DNA of 64,000 nt from Mycobacterium simulans (GTDB lineage: Bacteria > Actinomycetota > Actinomycetes > Mycobacteriales > Mycobacteriaceae). Location of the stretch: positions 196,614 through 260,613 of the forward strand of contig NZ_OCVX01000004.1 in NCBI RefSeq assembly GCF_900232995.1. The letters are read 5' to 3'. The position numbers and the translations under genes were made by a program. The notes under the pieces were generated by a model. The model was not told the origin of the DNA. It saw only the letters and a list, made by a program, of their open reading frames with translations, and did no database searches. Positions 33,965 to 44,082 of this stretch are shown one piece after another (positions within the stretch are counted from its first letter, which is position 1; the number at the start of each line of letters is the position of its first letter).

Positions 33965-36138
33965 CCGATTACCCACCGGGGAAGTGGTCGCAAATCCTTG
34001 TGGGTAACGTATGGCCAGCGGGTTCAAACCTCAATATCTTAGCGAGTGCATCGACACATTTCAGCGCGACTGCGGCCGCATACCACCGTTTTCGGGACCA
34101 ATTGAACCAGGCGCGGTCTGGCCCGTTAGGGGGCCAAGAAGGAATAACTGCTGACGATCTCCGGAGCACGTTCCATCGAGGCGAGAAGCAAGCTCTGGAT
34201 GTCGCGGAAAAGAATGAGACTAAGCAGGCTGCCTGTGATCTTTCTTACAGCTCCGTCAGAGAATTACGAGCGGCGCTTACGACAGTCGCGGCAGACGGTA
34301 ATTCTCAAATTGACGCCATCCTGGGTTCAAAAGATCTCCCAACGACAAAGATCGAGCGTGTCATCGACGTGGTGCTTAATTGCCAAACTCGCGCGAACGG
34401 AAATGCTGCGAACTGTGCTCAGAATATCATTAGCGCAATGCAAAACATTCTCAGCAGAGATGGTAGCGCCCGGTCCGCCTTACAATTCACCAAAGACCAC
34501 GGTCTCGATATCGGACACATGTTTGGATCACCCAACAAGGACGCAATCCGTCAACAAGTGATGGCAGCTGTTGATCCGTCAAGCTCGTTGCATGGCACTG
34601 GAGAATCGGACGTCCTAAGACCCGAAAGCGGCAAATCCTTCAATCCTGAGAACGCTTCACTTACCGGCGCGCGCGACGCGCTGCCAGTCGTGACTGCAAC
34701 CGGCAACCGCCGTATTGGTTCAATTCTTCAAACAGGACAGGCGGATGGCCTACCACGACCGGCTCCCGCGCCGTTGCCATCTCCCATACATCTAGGTAGC
34801 GAGGGCCCCATCTCGGTCGCGGGCACGATCCCACCGAGAGTTCCGGCGCCAGGTCTGTCTAACGTTTCAGCCCCGACACCTGTTGCGTCCGCCAACCTCT
34901 CCACCGGTATCACCCCATCCGAACTAATGCAAAGCTTCGATCACGGGATGCAAACAGGGACCCCGATGTCGGCAGCAACGCAAGCGCTAACCGGCGGCCC
35001 ACTGAACGCAGTTGAGCCGCAACTGCAGACAAGCACGCCACACATCCCCGAGACAGCAGTCGCGCCGACACCGCCATCGACTGCACACGCGCCAGTGTTT
35101 GACGCTCCTCATCCGACCCATACTGCGGCCGCCGCACCCGTGCCGCCCCCAAGCGCCCCACCGAGCGAAGCAACCACGACTTACGTTGCGGGCCCTGTGG
35201 GCCCGGCAGCCCCGGCGCCCGCCGCCCTAGCGCCGGCCGGCCCAATGCCGTCCTACGGCGCCGACATCAGGCCACCAGCGCCGACAGCATCCGTACTGCC
35301 AACCACGCCAGCGGGCTCGACGCCAAGTGCATCAGCAGCGGCGCCGACCAGTTCCCCGGCCGGGACAGGTGGACTGGGCCAGCCCGCAGTAGTACGCCAG
35401 ACTGCCGCTGCCCCAGCTGTGCCACAAACGCCCGCGGGAGTGACTGAACAGGCGGTCGCCGCTGCCAGCGGCGGTGCGGCAGCCGGGGCGGTTTCTGCCG
35501 CTGCGACCGCTGGCGCGAGGCTGCAGCGGCTCATAGATGCAGTCGCCCGTCAAGAACCCCGCCTACGATGGGCCGTCGGCGAACGAGCCGACGGCACAAC
35601 CGTTCTCGTCACCGACCTGGCCAGCGGTTGGATACCACCTGACATCAACGTGCCGGTGGGCGTGCAACTGCTTGCACCAGCTCATCGCAGAGGCGATATC
35701 GAAGTGCTTCTTGGCGAGGTTAGTGCCGCGGCCAGCTACACACCCGTTCACTACCTGCCAGCCGAGGAAGAAGAACCCGTCGCGACCTCAACACGAGCAC
35801 GTCACGTACCGGCGGTCGACGAACTCGGTTGGGAACTCGGCCAAGCCACAAAATGGCGCGACGAATTGCCTCGCCTAGCGCACACTCTTGCCAAAGCAGC
35901 ATCAACCGGCACAGGAGTCCTCGACTCCGAATCCAAGTTGCTTCGCGAACACCTCGCCGAAGTCCGCGATCGGGTGTTGGACTCATATCCTGATCACGTC
36001 AACGCCAACCTCGTGGGAAATTGGCAGCTGCTCGGAGCCATCGACGCACTTGTCGGGGGTGACACGGCCGGCGCCCATTACCACTTCGCTTGGTTTCAAG
36101 CGCTGAGCCAAGCGACCACACCCGGGAGGCCCCAGTGA
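33961..36138 (+). CDS. Rv2082-like Ala/Pro-rich secretion-locus protein (DUF5631/DUF5632 type)
   Basis: The ATG at 33961 overlaps the previous stop; an in-frame ATG lies 6 bp earlier. The 725-residue protein has a helical N-terminus (about 1-200; NLNILASASTHFSATAAAYHRFRDQL), a long Pro/Ala/Thr-rich middle (about 245-520) and a conserved C-terminal domain (LRWAVGERADGTTVLVTDLASGWIP, LLAPAHRRGDIEVLLGE, LGWELGQATKWRDELPRLAH, VGNWQLLGAIDALV). From memory this matches Rv2082 (721 residues) and the C-terminus resembles Rv3899c, which lies near cpnT in M. tuberculosis. That link fits the CpnT-like gene here. The exact function is unknown. Confidence 0.85.
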   Translation: MTDYPPGKWSQILVGNVWPAGSNLNILASASTHFSATAAAYHRFRDQLNQARSGPLGGQEGITADDLRSTFHRGEKQALDVAEKNETKQAACDLSYSSVRELRAALTTVAADGNSQIDAILGSKDLPTTKIERVIDVVLNCQTRANGNAANCAQNIISAMQNILSRDGSARSALQFTKDHGLDIGHMFGSPNKDAIRQQVMAAVDPSSSLHGTGESDVLRPESGKSFNPENASLTGARDALPVVTATGNRRIGSILQTGQADGLPRPAPAPLPSPIHLGSEGPISVAGTIPPRVPAPGLSNVSAPTPVASANLSTGITPSELMQSFDHGMQTGTPMSAATQALTGGPLNAVEPQLQTSTPHIPETAVAPTPPSTAHAPVFDAPHPTHTAAAAPVPPPSAPPSEATTTYVAGPVGPAAPAPAALAPAGPMPSYGADIRPPAPTASVLPTTPAGSTPSASAAAPTSSPAGTGGLGQPAVVRQTAAAPAVPQTPAGVTEQAVAAASGGAAAGAVSAAATAGARLQRLIDAVARQEPRLRWAVGERADGTTVLVTDLASGWIPPDINVPVGVQLLAPAHRRGDIEVLLGEVSAAASYTPVHYLPAEEEEPVATSTRARHVPAVDELGWELGQATKWRDELPRLAHTLAKAASTGTGVLDSESKLLREHLAEVRDRVLDSYPDHVNANLVGNWQLLGAIDALVGGDTAGAHYHFAWFQALSQATTPGRPQ

Positions 36139-37085
36139 GCGGAGGCGATCAGCAGCTAAAGATAATCCTCGATCAGCTCGCCGCGCTGCTTGGACTACCT
36201 CCCCCACCGCCACTGACGCCGGCGCAAGTCGCCAATCCGGGGTCGGTCATCGACAACTTGCTCGCCGTATTGGGGGCAGCAACCAATGTCGGTATCCCCG
36301 GCGATATCGAGGCCGGTCAAGCTGGACAGGCCGAACGCGAAGCGAAGCTGAATGAAGCGCTCGCCAAATTCCCCGCGAATGAAGAACAGTCAGCCGCGCA
36401 GCTGGCCGGCGTCGGCAGTCAGGGCGACATGGCACAGATGCTGCAGCAAATGCCGCAGATGGCGTCTGGTGTCGCAGGTGGTATCGCCGGTGCCCTCGGC
36501 GGTGCGCTGCAACCGCTAAGTCAGATCCCGCAGCAACTCGCCCAAGCTGGTCAACAGGCCATGCAAACGGGCATGGGTCTTTTGCAGCAAGGCGCAAAGG
36601 CCGGCGAGGCCACACCTGGTGAATTGCTCAGCGCCGAAAGCGAATTCGGTGGCGGTGGCGGCGGAAGTGGGCTTGCCGGAACTGCAGGGGGCGCGGGTGG
36701 TGGTATCGACACCACACCGACCGCGATGCTCGGACCGCCGCCAACTCCATCGGCCGGTACCGTGCCGACCTCGTCGCACGTGACCTCGCCAGCTCCGACG
36801 GCTGCGCCGGAAGCGTCAACAGCGCCAAGGGGCGCCATGGGTGCGATGCCGATGATGCCGCCGGGTGCCATGCACGGGACCGGAGGGCCGAGCGACGCCA
36901 AACCCGAGACCAAACGCATCGTGGCGCCATCGGTTAAGAACGGCGCGCCAGTGCAGGGCCGTATCAGTACACCGCCACCCCTCCCACCTGCAGTGACTAA
37001 ACACGTTGAAGGCAAGCCGGTCGTAACCAGGCGCATCCTGCTTCCGACTGAAAAAGGCGACGATAATTCCGACTCGAACCGCTAA
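36135..37085 (+). CDS. Rv2083-like Gly/Ala/Pro-rich protein
   Basis: The GTG at 36135 overlaps the previous stop (GTGA) and has GGAGG about 6 bp upstream. The 316-residue protein starts with a helical segment (QLKIILDQLAALLGL), a central helical/Gly-rich region (MAQMLQQMPQMASGVAGG, QIPQQLAQAGQQAMQTGMGLLQQG), then a disordered Gly/Pro/Thr-rich part and a basic tail (PVVTRRILLPTEKGDD). Its length matches Rv2083 (314 residues, from memory). The three genes 33368-37085 form one operon. A fragment of a second copy lies at 29730-29921. Function is unknown. Confidence 0.83.
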   Translation: MSGGDQQLKIILDQLAALLGLPPPPPLTPAQVANPGSVIDNLLAVLGAATNVGIPGDIEAGQAGQAEREAKLNEALAKFPANEEQSAAQLAGVGSQGDMAQMLQQMPQMASGVAGGIAGALGGALQPLSQIPQQLAQAGQQAMQTGMGLLQQGAKAGEATPGELLSAESEFGGGGGGSGLAGTAGGAGGGIDTTPTAMLGPPPTPSAGTVPTSSHVTSPAPTAAPEASTAPRGAMGAMPMMPPGAMHGTGGPSDAKPETKRIVAPSVKNGAPVQGRISTPPPLPPAVTKHVEGKPVVTRRILLPTEKGDDNSDSNR

Positions 37086-37303
37086 CGCTAGCCGCTGAGC
37101 CCACCGACCCCGCCTCGAGATCGAGTGTGAAGTCACGGCTTTCAGCGTGTGTCCAGGGCGGGATCCGGCCGGTTTTCGCGCCCAGAATTCACCCTCAAAG
37201 GCCAGGATTCACACCGGATCGACTCGCCAACCACCAGCCTGGGCTGAACCGCGAGCGCAAAGACATAACACCAACCCAATTGGCGCACATGACATTTCGC
37301 TCG

Positions 37304-38425
37304 CTAGGACGCCGGCACGACAATCAGGTCATGCGGCCGGTTGTTGACGGACACCGCCCCGTCATCCGTCACAACGACAATGTCCTCGATGCGCGCCCCC
37401 CAGCGGCCCGGAAAGTAGATGCCCGGCTCGATGGAAAACGCCATGCCCGCGGCCAGCGGCAGGTCGTTGCCCGCGACGATGAAGGGCTCTTCATGCACGC
37501 ACAGCCCGATACCGTGCCCGGTGCGGTGCACAAAGTACTCCGCCAGCCCCGCATCGGCCAAGACCGCGCGGGCCGCAGCGTCGACCTCGGCGGCGGTCAC
37601 GCCAGGACGAACCGCATCAAAGGCCGCGCGCTGCGCAAGATGCAATACCGAATATTGTTGCATCACTTCGGAACTAGGCTCGCCGATGCTGTAGGTCCGC
37701 GTGGAGTCGGAATGGTAGCCCGGCCCATATGTCCCACCGATGTCGACGACGACGATGTCGCCCACCCGCAGCTCACGATCGGAGTATCCGTGATGCGGGT
37801 CAGCGCCATGGGGACCCGATCCCACGATAATGAACGCAACCTCCGAATGCCCTTCGGCGACAATCGCTTCGGCGATATCCGCCGCGACGTCGGCCTCGGT
37901 TCGGCCCGGCACTAGAAACTCCGGCACCCGGGCATGCACCCGGTCGATCGCCGCGCCCGCCTTACGCAACGCATCGACCTCGGCAGCCTCCTTCACCATC
38001 CGCAGCTCGCGCATCACATCGGTGGCCAGAACCGGTGTCGCACCAAGCACATCGGCAAGCGGCAGCAAATGCAGCGCCGGCATCGAGTCAGTGACAGCGG
38101 CCCGCACACCACCCAAAACGCCAGAGACTAACTCATATGGATTTTCCCCGTCGACCCAATCCCGCACGGCCAGGTCCAGTTCCAGCGCAGCGGATTCCTT
38201 GAGCGAAGCCAGCTCCAGCCGCGGCAGCACCACAGTAGGCGAACCGGCCACAGGCACAACCAGCGCGGTGAGCCGCTCGAACGTCTCCGCCCGCGAGCCG
38301 ATGAGGTAGCGCAAATCGTAGCCCGGGGTGATCACCAGGCCGTCCAGGCCGGCGGCACCGGTCGCGGCGGCCGCAGCGGCCAATCGGCGGGCATATACCT
38401 CGGCGTCGAATCGGCGAGAATCCAT
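37304..38425 (-). CDS. pepE: Cytoplasmic Xaa-Pro-type dipeptidase PepE
   Basis: This 373-residue M24 (pita-bread) metallopeptidase starts at the ATG at 38425 (MDSRRFDAEVYARRL), matching the M. tuberculosis protein as remembered; longer in-frame starts lack family-like sequence. The metal ligands are visible: Asp in VVVDIGGTYGPGYHSD, His in HRTGHGIGLCVHEEP, Glu in SIEPGIYF and Glu in GARIEDIVVV. No signal peptide. It cleaves short peptides with proline in second position. It is divergent from the exonuclease gene at 38530. Confidence 0.94.
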   Translation of the reverse strand: MDSRRFDAEVYARRLAAAAAATGAAGLDGLVITPGYDLRYLIGSRAETFERLTALVVPVAGSPTVVLPRLELASLKESAALELDLAVRDWVDGENPYELVSGVLGGVRAAVTDSMPALHLLPLADVLGATPVLATDVMRELRMVKEAAEVDALRKAGAAIDRVHARVPEFLVPGRTEADVAADIAEAIVAEGHSEVAFIIVGSGPHGADPHHGYSDRELRVGDIVVVDIGGTYGPGYHSDSTRTYSIGEPSSEVMQQYSVLHLAQRAAFDAVRPGVTAAEVDAAARAVLADAGLAEYFVHRTGHGIGLCVHEEPFIVAGNDLPLAAGMAFSIEPGIYFPGRWGARIEDIVVVTDDGAVSVNNRPHDLIVVPAS

Positions 38426-38529
38426 GCCAGCCAGGTTAATCGCGGCTCGTCGAGCGTCGACTTGATGTGCCGATTTTGCGAGATGGCCGACAACAAGTCG
38501 ACGTTCGACACCGGGAAAAGATAGCCCGC

Positions 38530-39486
38530 ATGCCCGCACCTGTACTGCTGCTCGACGGCGCCAGCATGTGGTTCCGCTCGTACTTCGGAGTGCCGTCCTC
38601 GATCACCGCTCCCGATGGTCGGCCGGTCAACGCCGTCCGAGGATTCATCGACTCGATGGCCGTCGTGATCACCCAGCAGCGGCCGAACCGGCTGGTTGTG
38701 TGCCTTGACCTGGATTGGCGGCCGCAGTTCCGGGTGGACCTCATCCCGTCATACAAGGCCCACCGGGTGGCCGAAGAAGCGCCCAAAGGACAACCCGACA
38801 TCGAAGAAGTGCCCGACGAACTTACCCCGCAGGTCGACATGATCATGGAGCTGCTGGACGCCTTCGGGGTCCCGACGGCGGGCGCACCGGGCTTCGAGGC
38901 CGATGACGTGCTGGGCACATTAGCCGCGCAGGAACGCAGCAACCCGGTGGTCGTGGTCAGTGGGGACCGCGACCTGCTGCAGGTGGTTGCCGACGATCCC
39001 GTTCCCGTTCGGGTGCTCTACCTGGGCCGCGGGCTTTCCAAGGCCACCTTGTTCGGGCCCGCTGAGGTCGCCGAACTCTATGGGGTGCCGGTAGATCGGG
39101 CCGGTCCCGCCTACGCCGAACTCGCGCTATTGCGCGGTGATCCGTCCGACGGCCTACCGGGGGTGCCCGGTGTTGGTGAGAAGACGGCAGCCACCCTGCT
39201 GGCGCAGCACGGCTCGCTCGACGCGATCCTGGCCGCCGCCGAAGATCCGAAATCCAAGCTAGCCAAAGGACTACGCGCGAAGCTGCATGCCGCGAGGGAC
39301 TATATCGAGGCCGCAGGACAGGTGGTGCGAGTAGCCACCAACGCGCCGGTCAAGCTATCGACGCGCACCGACAGATTGCCGCTGGCCGCCGCCGACCCAG
39401 CGCGCACCGCGGAGCTGGCCACCCAATTCGGCGTCGGGTCTTCGATTGCTCGACTCCAGAAGGCACTCGACGCGCTGCCGGCGTGA
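38530..39486 (+). CDS. 5'-3' exonuclease (polymerase I N-domain family; Rv2090 homologue)
   Basis: This 318-residue protein has the FEN/5'-nuclease fold: LLLDGASMWFRSYFG at the N-terminus, RPNRLVVCLDLDWRPQFR, FEADDVLGTLA and VVVSGDRDLLQVV with metal-binding acidic residues, and a helix-hairpin-helix GLPGVPGVGEKTA near residue 220. It is a stand-alone counterpart of the 5' nuclease domain of DNA polymerase I and probably processes flaps or primers in DNA repair and replication. The ATG at 38530 begins directly at the domain. The 3' end is 4 bp from the convergent gene. Confidence 0.93.
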   Translation: MPAPVLLLDGASMWFRSYFGVPSSITAPDGRPVNAVRGFIDSMAVVITQQRPNRLVVCLDLDWRPQFRVDLIPSYKAHRVAEEAPKGQPDIEEVPDELTPQVDMIMELLDAFGVPTAGAPGFEADDVLGTLAAQERSNPVVVVSGDRDLLQVVADDPVPVRVLYLGRGLSKATLFGPAEVAELYGVPVDRAGPAYAELALLRGDPSDGLPGVPGVGEKTAATLLAQHGSLDAILAAAEDPKSKLAKGLRAKLHAARDYIEAAGQVVRVATNAPVKLSTRTDRLPLAAADPARTAELATQFGVGSSIARLQKALDALPA

Positions 39487-39490
39487 AATG

Positions 39491-40258
39491 CTATTGCGGT
39501 CGGCCGACCTCGTAGGTGCCCTTGTCGTCCTGGAAGGTCACCGTAACGTGCTTTGAGGCGCCATCGATGCTGACGGTGCAGTCGAAAGTGGCTCCCTTTT
39601 TGACGGTTGGGTCCGCGCCGTTGTTGCACTTGACGTCTTTGACGTTCTTCGCGCCGTAGCCGGTGGTCTCGTCGGTGAGGATCTGCTGCACGCCGGCGTT
39701 GGCCTTGTTGATGTCGAGTTTGGTGGTGACGAAAAACCCGGGCTGCCAGAACCCGGTGATCAGGATGCCTATGACGAAGAGCAGGACGATACCGCCGACC
39801 ACACCGCCAATCACCGCCATGGAGCGCTTGGAGCCCTTGCCCCCCTGGTCATAGGGACTGACCTGCCCGGGGTACTGGCCGGGAGGAGCGTACTGCCCTG
39901 GCTGACCGTATTGGCCGGGCTGACCTGGCTGACCATACTGCGGTGGCTGGCCGTACTGTCCCGGCTGCTGATATTGCCCAAACTGCGGGGGCGCACCGTA
40001 CTGCGTGGCCTGCGAACTGAAGTCGGGCTGCCCATAGGGAGGCGCCGACGGCGGGTACTGCTGCGGATACGCAGGGTCAGCTGGCTGCTGGTACTGCGGA
40101 TACTCGCCCGGCGTATACGCCGGCGCGTGCCACGTCGCGTCCTGATTCGGCTGCTGCTGCCAGGGCGACCCAGCCATGGTCGGGTCCGAGGAATGGTCGC
40201 CCCCCTGGCCGGGCGGTTGCCAGCCCTGCCTCGGGTCTGATCCCTGCGGTCCGCTCAT
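39491..40258 (-). CDS. Pro/Gln/Tyr-rich membrane protein with DUF4333 domain (Rv2091c homologue)
   Basis: This 255-residue protein has a low-complexity N-terminal half rich in Pro, Gln, Tyr and Gly with repeated GQPGQYGQP-type units (about residues 90-135), one transmembrane segment (VIGGVVGGIVLLFVIGILITGFW, about 149-171), then an outward domain with two cysteines (VKCNNGADPTVKKGATFDC) typical of DUF4333. The disordered cytoplasmic tail may mediate protein contacts. Function is unknown. It lies 59 bp downstream of helY and may share its transcript. Confidence 0.88.
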   Translation of the reverse strand: MSGPQGSDPRQGWQPPGQGGDHSSDPTMAGSPWQQQPNQDATWHAPAYTPGEYPQYQQPADPAYPQQYPPSAPPYGQPDFSSQATQYGAPPQFGQYQQPGQYGQPPQYGQPGQPGQYGQPGQYAPPGQYPGQVSPYDQGGKGSKRSMAVIGGVVGGIVLLFVIGILITGFWQPGFFVTTKLDINKANAGVQQILTDETTGYGAKNVKDVKCNNGADPTVKKGATFDCTVSIDGASKHVTVTFQDDKGTYEVGRPQ

Positions 40259-40317
40259 CGTTTCTCCTCAATCCGTCCTGATCACATTCGGCGATGTAAC
40301 CGTAGCTCTGGCCCAGC

Positions 40318-43020
40318 CTACCCGGCGTCAACTGCGACGACGCCGCGCCGAATGTCATTGATAGCGCGCTTGGACGTCGCCCGCAGATCAGGGTCAGGTG
40401 CGGCATTGCGGACTTGGTCCAACAGGTCCAGCACCTGCCGGCACCAGCGCACGAAATCGCCTGCCGACAACGGCGAACCACTACCTGAGACGTCAGCAGC
40501 TGCCAACGCAGCCGCAAGGTCGCCCGTTCGCGCCCAGCGGTAGATAACGCTGACGAAGCCGTCGTCGGGTTCACGGCTCAGGCCGATCCGGTGCGTCTGC
40601 TCGTCGGCGCGCAGTGTCGTCGACAGCCGCGCCGTCTGATTCAACGCCTGCCGTAACCGGGGTGTGGGTACATCGGCGGCAAACGGAGCACTGGGCCCGT
40701 CCCCGCCGCGCGACTCGTAGAGCACCGCCGAGACCACCGCCGCCAGCTCAGGCGGTTTCAAATCAGCCCACGCGCCGGTGCGTAGGCACTCGGCGACCAA
40801 GAGGTCGCTCTCGCTGTAAATCCGCGCCAGTAGCCGGCCGTCGTCGGTGACCGTGGGATCCGTGACAGGGCCTTGGATGAAGTCCCGCTCGGTGAGCAGT
40901 CCGACGATCCGATCGAACGTTCTGGCCAGCGAATTGGTGGCGGCTTTGACTTTCTTCTCCAGCTGCGTGTTGTCTCGTTCAATGCGCAAGTAGCGCTCGG
41001 CCTGGCGCATCTGCGTCTCCCGACCGGGGACGCTGTGCGCGGGATGACGGCGCAGTTGTTCCCGCAACGACGCCAGCTCCGGATCGTGAAACGCGGCCTC
41101 CTTGTCGCGGCGTGGGGCCGGAAGCACGAGTCCCGCGGCCGCCGAGCGCAGCGCCGAGGCCAGATCTCGCCGGACCCGCGGCTGGCGGTGTTCGACCCGC
41201 TTGGGCAGCGTCATCGACCCGACCGGCGGCGTCGCACCCGAGTAATCGGCCGACGAAATCCGGCCCGCCCATCGGTGTTCGGTCAGCACCAACGGCCGCG
41301 GATCCGAGGCGTCGCGCGCGGATTCCAGAACCACCGCAAGCCCGCCACGGCGGCCGTGGGTAATGGTAATGATGTCGCCCCGGCGCAGCGCAGCCAGAGC
41401 GTCGCTGGCGGCCTGCCGTCGCTGCAGCCGAGAAGCGCGGGCCTGCGAACGCTCCAGCTCGGAAATCTGCGCCCGCAGCCGGGCGTATTCGAGGATCGGC
41501 GCGTCTGGCCCGCCGAGCTCGGCGGCGATATCGGCCAGCATCCTGTTGCCCCGTTCAATACCTCGAACCGACCCAACGACGGACCGGTCGGCCTGATACT
41601 GAGCGAACGACTGCTCCAACAGCCGGTGCGCCAGTTCCGGTCCCATCCGTTGCACCAGGTTGATCGTCATGTTGTACGACGGGGCAAACGAGCTGCGCAG
41701 CGGGAAGGTGCGGGTGGAGGCCAGCCCGGCCACCTCAGATGGCTCGATATCGGGATGCCAGAGCACGACGGCGTGACCCTCGATATCGATGCCCCGCCTG
41801 CCGGCACGCCCGGTCAGCTGCGTGTACTCCCCCGGCGTCAGCGGAACGTGCTGCTCGCCGTTGAACTTCACCAGCCGCTCCAACACCACCGTGCGGGCCG
41901 GCATGTTGATGCCGAGCGCCAAGGTTTCGGTGGCGAAAACCGCCTTGACCAGACCCGCTGCGAACAGCTCCTCGACGGTGTGCCGAAATGCCGGCAGCAT
42001 CCCGGCGTGGTGCGCGGCCAGACCCCGCAGCAAACCCTCCCGCCATTCGTAGTACCCGAGCACCGCCAGGTCGGAGTCCGCAAGGTCCCCACACCGGTGG
42101 TCGATGACTTCTGCGATCTGCGCGCGCTCCTCTTCAGTGGTCAGCCGCAGCGGGGATCGCAGGCACTGGGCGACCGCGGCGTCACAGCCGGCGCGGGAGA
42201 ACACGAAGGTGATCGCCGGCAACAGCCCTTGCGCATCCAGTGCTGCGATCACCTCAGCTCGCCCTGGTGGCCGGTAGAACCTGGGTCGTCCTTGACCTCC
42301 ACGTCCACGACGCGGCTGCCAGTCCGCCATCCTGTCGGCCTCGCGGCGATGTGCGATGTGGCGTAGTAGATCCGGGTTGACGTGCGAGTCGTCGAACAAA
42401 TCAAAGAGGCGCTTGCCCACCAAGACGTGTTGCCATAGCGGCACCGGCCGATGCTCGTCGACCACCACCGTCGTGTCGCCCCGCACGGTCTGAATCCAGC
42501 CGCCGAACTCCTCGGCGTTGCTCACCGTCGCCGACAGGCTGACCACCCGCACTTCGTCGGGCAGGTGCAGGATCACCTCCTCCCATACCGGACCCCGCAT
42601 CCTGTCGGCCAGGAAATGCACCTCGTCCATCACTACATACGAAAGTCCTCGCAGTGCAGGCGAATCGGCGTAGAGCATGTTGCGCAGCACCTCGGTGGTC
42701 ATCACCACGACGGGTGCGTCGGCGTTGACCGACAGGTCACCGGTCAGCAACCCGATCCGGTCGCGGCCATAGCGTGCCGTCAGATCCGTGTGCTTCTGGT
42801 TGCTCAACGCCTTCAGCGGGGTGGTGTAGAAGCATTTGCCGCCGAACGCCAGCGCCAGGTGCACGGCGAATTCGCCGACCACGGTTTTTCCGGCACCGGT
42901 TGGCGCGCAGACCAGCACACCGTGACCGCGTTCGAGCGCGGCGCCGGCCCGCCGTTGAAATTCGTCGAGCGAGAAGGGCAGTTCGGCGCTGAACCGCGCC
43001 AGCTGAGGCAGGTCGGTCAC
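40318..43020 (-). CDS. helY: Superfamily 2 Ski2/Mtr4-like helicase HelY
   Basis: This 900-residue protein has the helicase motifs in order: CAPTGAGKTVV (motif I, about residue 39), TTPLKALSNQKH, MTTEVLRNMLY, VMDEVHFLAD (motif II, DEVH), SLSATVSN (motif III), FATETLALGINMPA (motif V) and QLTGRAGRRGID (motif VI). The C-terminal third matches the Ski2-like/DSHCT extension (RWARTGDLAAAL). It is a probable ATP-dependent RNA or DNA helicase. Length agrees with M. tuberculosis HelY (about 906). It lies 87 bp after tatC on the same strand. Confidence 0.94.
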   Translation of the reverse strand: MTDLPQLARFSAELPFSLDEFQRRAGAALERGHGVLVCAPTGAGKTVVGEFAVHLALAFGGKCFYTTPLKALSNQKHTDLTARYGRDRIGLLTGDLSVNADAPVVVMTTEVLRNMLYADSPALRGLSYVVMDEVHFLADRMRGPVWEEVILHLPDEVRVVSLSATVSNAEEFGGWIQTVRGDTTVVVDEHRPVPLWQHVLVGKRLFDLFDDSHVNPDLLRHIAHRREADRMADWQPRRGRGGQGRPRFYRPPGRAEVIAALDAQGLLPAITFVFSRAGCDAAVAQCLRSPLRLTTEEERAQIAEVIDHRCGDLADSDLAVLGYYEWREGLLRGLAAHHAGMLPAFRHTVEELFAAGLVKAVFATETLALGINMPARTVVLERLVKFNGEQHVPLTPGEYTQLTGRAGRRGIDIEGHAVVLWHPDIEPSEVAGLASTRTFPLRSSFAPSYNMTINLVQRMGPELAHRLLEQSFAQYQADRSVVGSVRGIERGNRMLADIAAELGGPDAPILEYARLRAQISELERSQARASRLQRRQAASDALAALRRGDIITITHGRRGGLAVVLESARDASDPRPLVLTEHRWAGRISSADYSGATPPVGSMTLPKRVEHRQPRVRRDLASALRSAAAGLVLPAPRRDKEAAFHDPELASLREQLRRHPAHSVPGRETQMRQAERYLRIERDNTQLEKKVKAATNSLARTFDRIVGLLTERDFIQGPVTDPTVTDDGRLLARIYSESDLLVAECLRTGAWADLKPPELAAVVSAVLYESRGGDGPSAPFAADVPTPRLRQALNQTARLSTTLRADEQTHRIGLSREPDDGFVSVIYRWARTGDLAAALAAADVSGSGSPLSAGDFVRWCRQVLDLLDQVRNAAPDPDLRATSKRAINDIRRGVVAVDAG

Positions 43021-43107
43021 TCCGCCGACCTATCCCGCGAAAGCGCGCAAATGTACGTCAATATCGGCGTGTCGTCGTACCAACACGCACGTTCGCGCAA
43101 AGAGAAT

Positions 43108-44058
43108 CTAGGTGACGTCGTCATGGGGTCCGCCGATGACCGACGGCGCCGGTATCGGCGAAGGCGGCTCAAGGACGGATGCTTCGTCATCAGGAATTGC
43201 GGCTTCGCGCTTAGCCTTTCGCTTGTCGTGTACCCGAGCGATCTGAATGGCGAACTCAAGCAGCACCGTCAGCGCCACCCCGAGAGCGGTCATCGAAAAC
43301 GGGTCGGACCCTGGCGTGAACACCGCTGCGAAGACGAACATCGCGAAAATCAGGCCGCGACGCCACGACTTGAGCCGCTGATAGGTCAGCATGCCGACCA
43401 TGTTGAGCATCACGATCAACAGCGGGAATTCGAAGCTGACGCCGAACACCACCAACAAATTGATCAGGAACCCGAAATACCGGTCGCCGGAAAGCGCGGT
43501 CACCTGCACATCGCTGCCAACCGTCAACAGAAAACCAAGTGCTTTGGACAGCACCAGGTAGGCCAGCGCGGCACCGGCGGCGAACAGGATCGCCGCCGGG
43601 ATCACGAACGCCACCGCGAAGCGGCGCTCCTTCTTGTACAGACCGGGCGTGATGAATGCCCACAGCTGGTAAAACCAAACCGGACAGGCCAGTACGATCC
43701 CGGCCGTCATTCCCACTTTGAGCCGCAGCATGAATTGGTCGAACGGCGCGGTGGCCAGCAACCGGCACTGCCCGTCAGCGCTGATATCCGCGCGCGCCGA
43801 CTGCGGCAGCGCGCAGTAGGGATGCCGCAACCATTCGCCGAGACTCTCCAGCCCGAAGATCGAATGCGAATACCAGATAAACCCGAAAATCGTGGTGCCC
43901 AGGATTGCGGCCAGCGAGATCAGCAGCCGGGTGCGAAGCTCCGTCAGGTGGTCGACCAACGACATCGTCGCGTCAGGATTGACACGGCTGCGCCTGTTAC
44001 GAGGGTTGAGCCGTTTGAGTAGACCGAAGGCGCGCGCTGAGACCCGAGAACCGTTCAC
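43108..44058 (-). CDS. tatC: Sec-independent protein translocase TatC
   Basis: This 316-residue membrane protein has the TatC layout of six transmembrane helices and the conserved MSLVDHLTELRTRLL cytoplasmic N-terminus, RHPYCALPQSAR loop, FWYQLWAFITPGLY-like segment (VWFYQLWAFITPGLYKKER) and VFTPGSDPFSM. TatC recognises twin-arginine signal peptides, such as that of BlaC in this window. It lies 24 bp downstream of tatA. The C-terminal tail is charged and Pro-rich, as in M. tuberculosis. Confidence 0.95.
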   Translation of the reverse strand: MNGSRVSARAFGLLKRLNPRNRRSRVNPDATMSLVDHLTELRTRLLISLAAILGTTIFGFIWYSHSIFGLESLGEWLRHPYCALPQSARADISADGQCRLLATAPFDQFMLRLKVGMTAGIVLACPVWFYQLWAFITPGLYKKERRFAVAFVIPAAILFAAGAALAYLVLSKALGFLLTVGSDVQVTALSGDRYFGFLINLLVVFGVSFEFPLLIVMLNMVGMLTYQRLKSWRRGLIFAMFVFAAVFTPGSDPFSMTALGVALTVLLEFAIQIARVHDKRKAKREAAIPDDEASVLEPPSPIPAPSVIGGPHDDVT

Positions 44059-44082
44059 GACATTCGGTCAAGCGATATCGGA

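Noticed and set aside
40873..42366. 497-codon open frame on plus opposite helY
   Set aside because: Antisense to intact helicase motifs, with the Arg/Gln/His-rich composition of a shadow frame.
42451..44022. 523-codon open frame on plus across helY and tatC
   Set aside because: It crosses two conserved minus-strand genes and their gap, which no real gene would do here.
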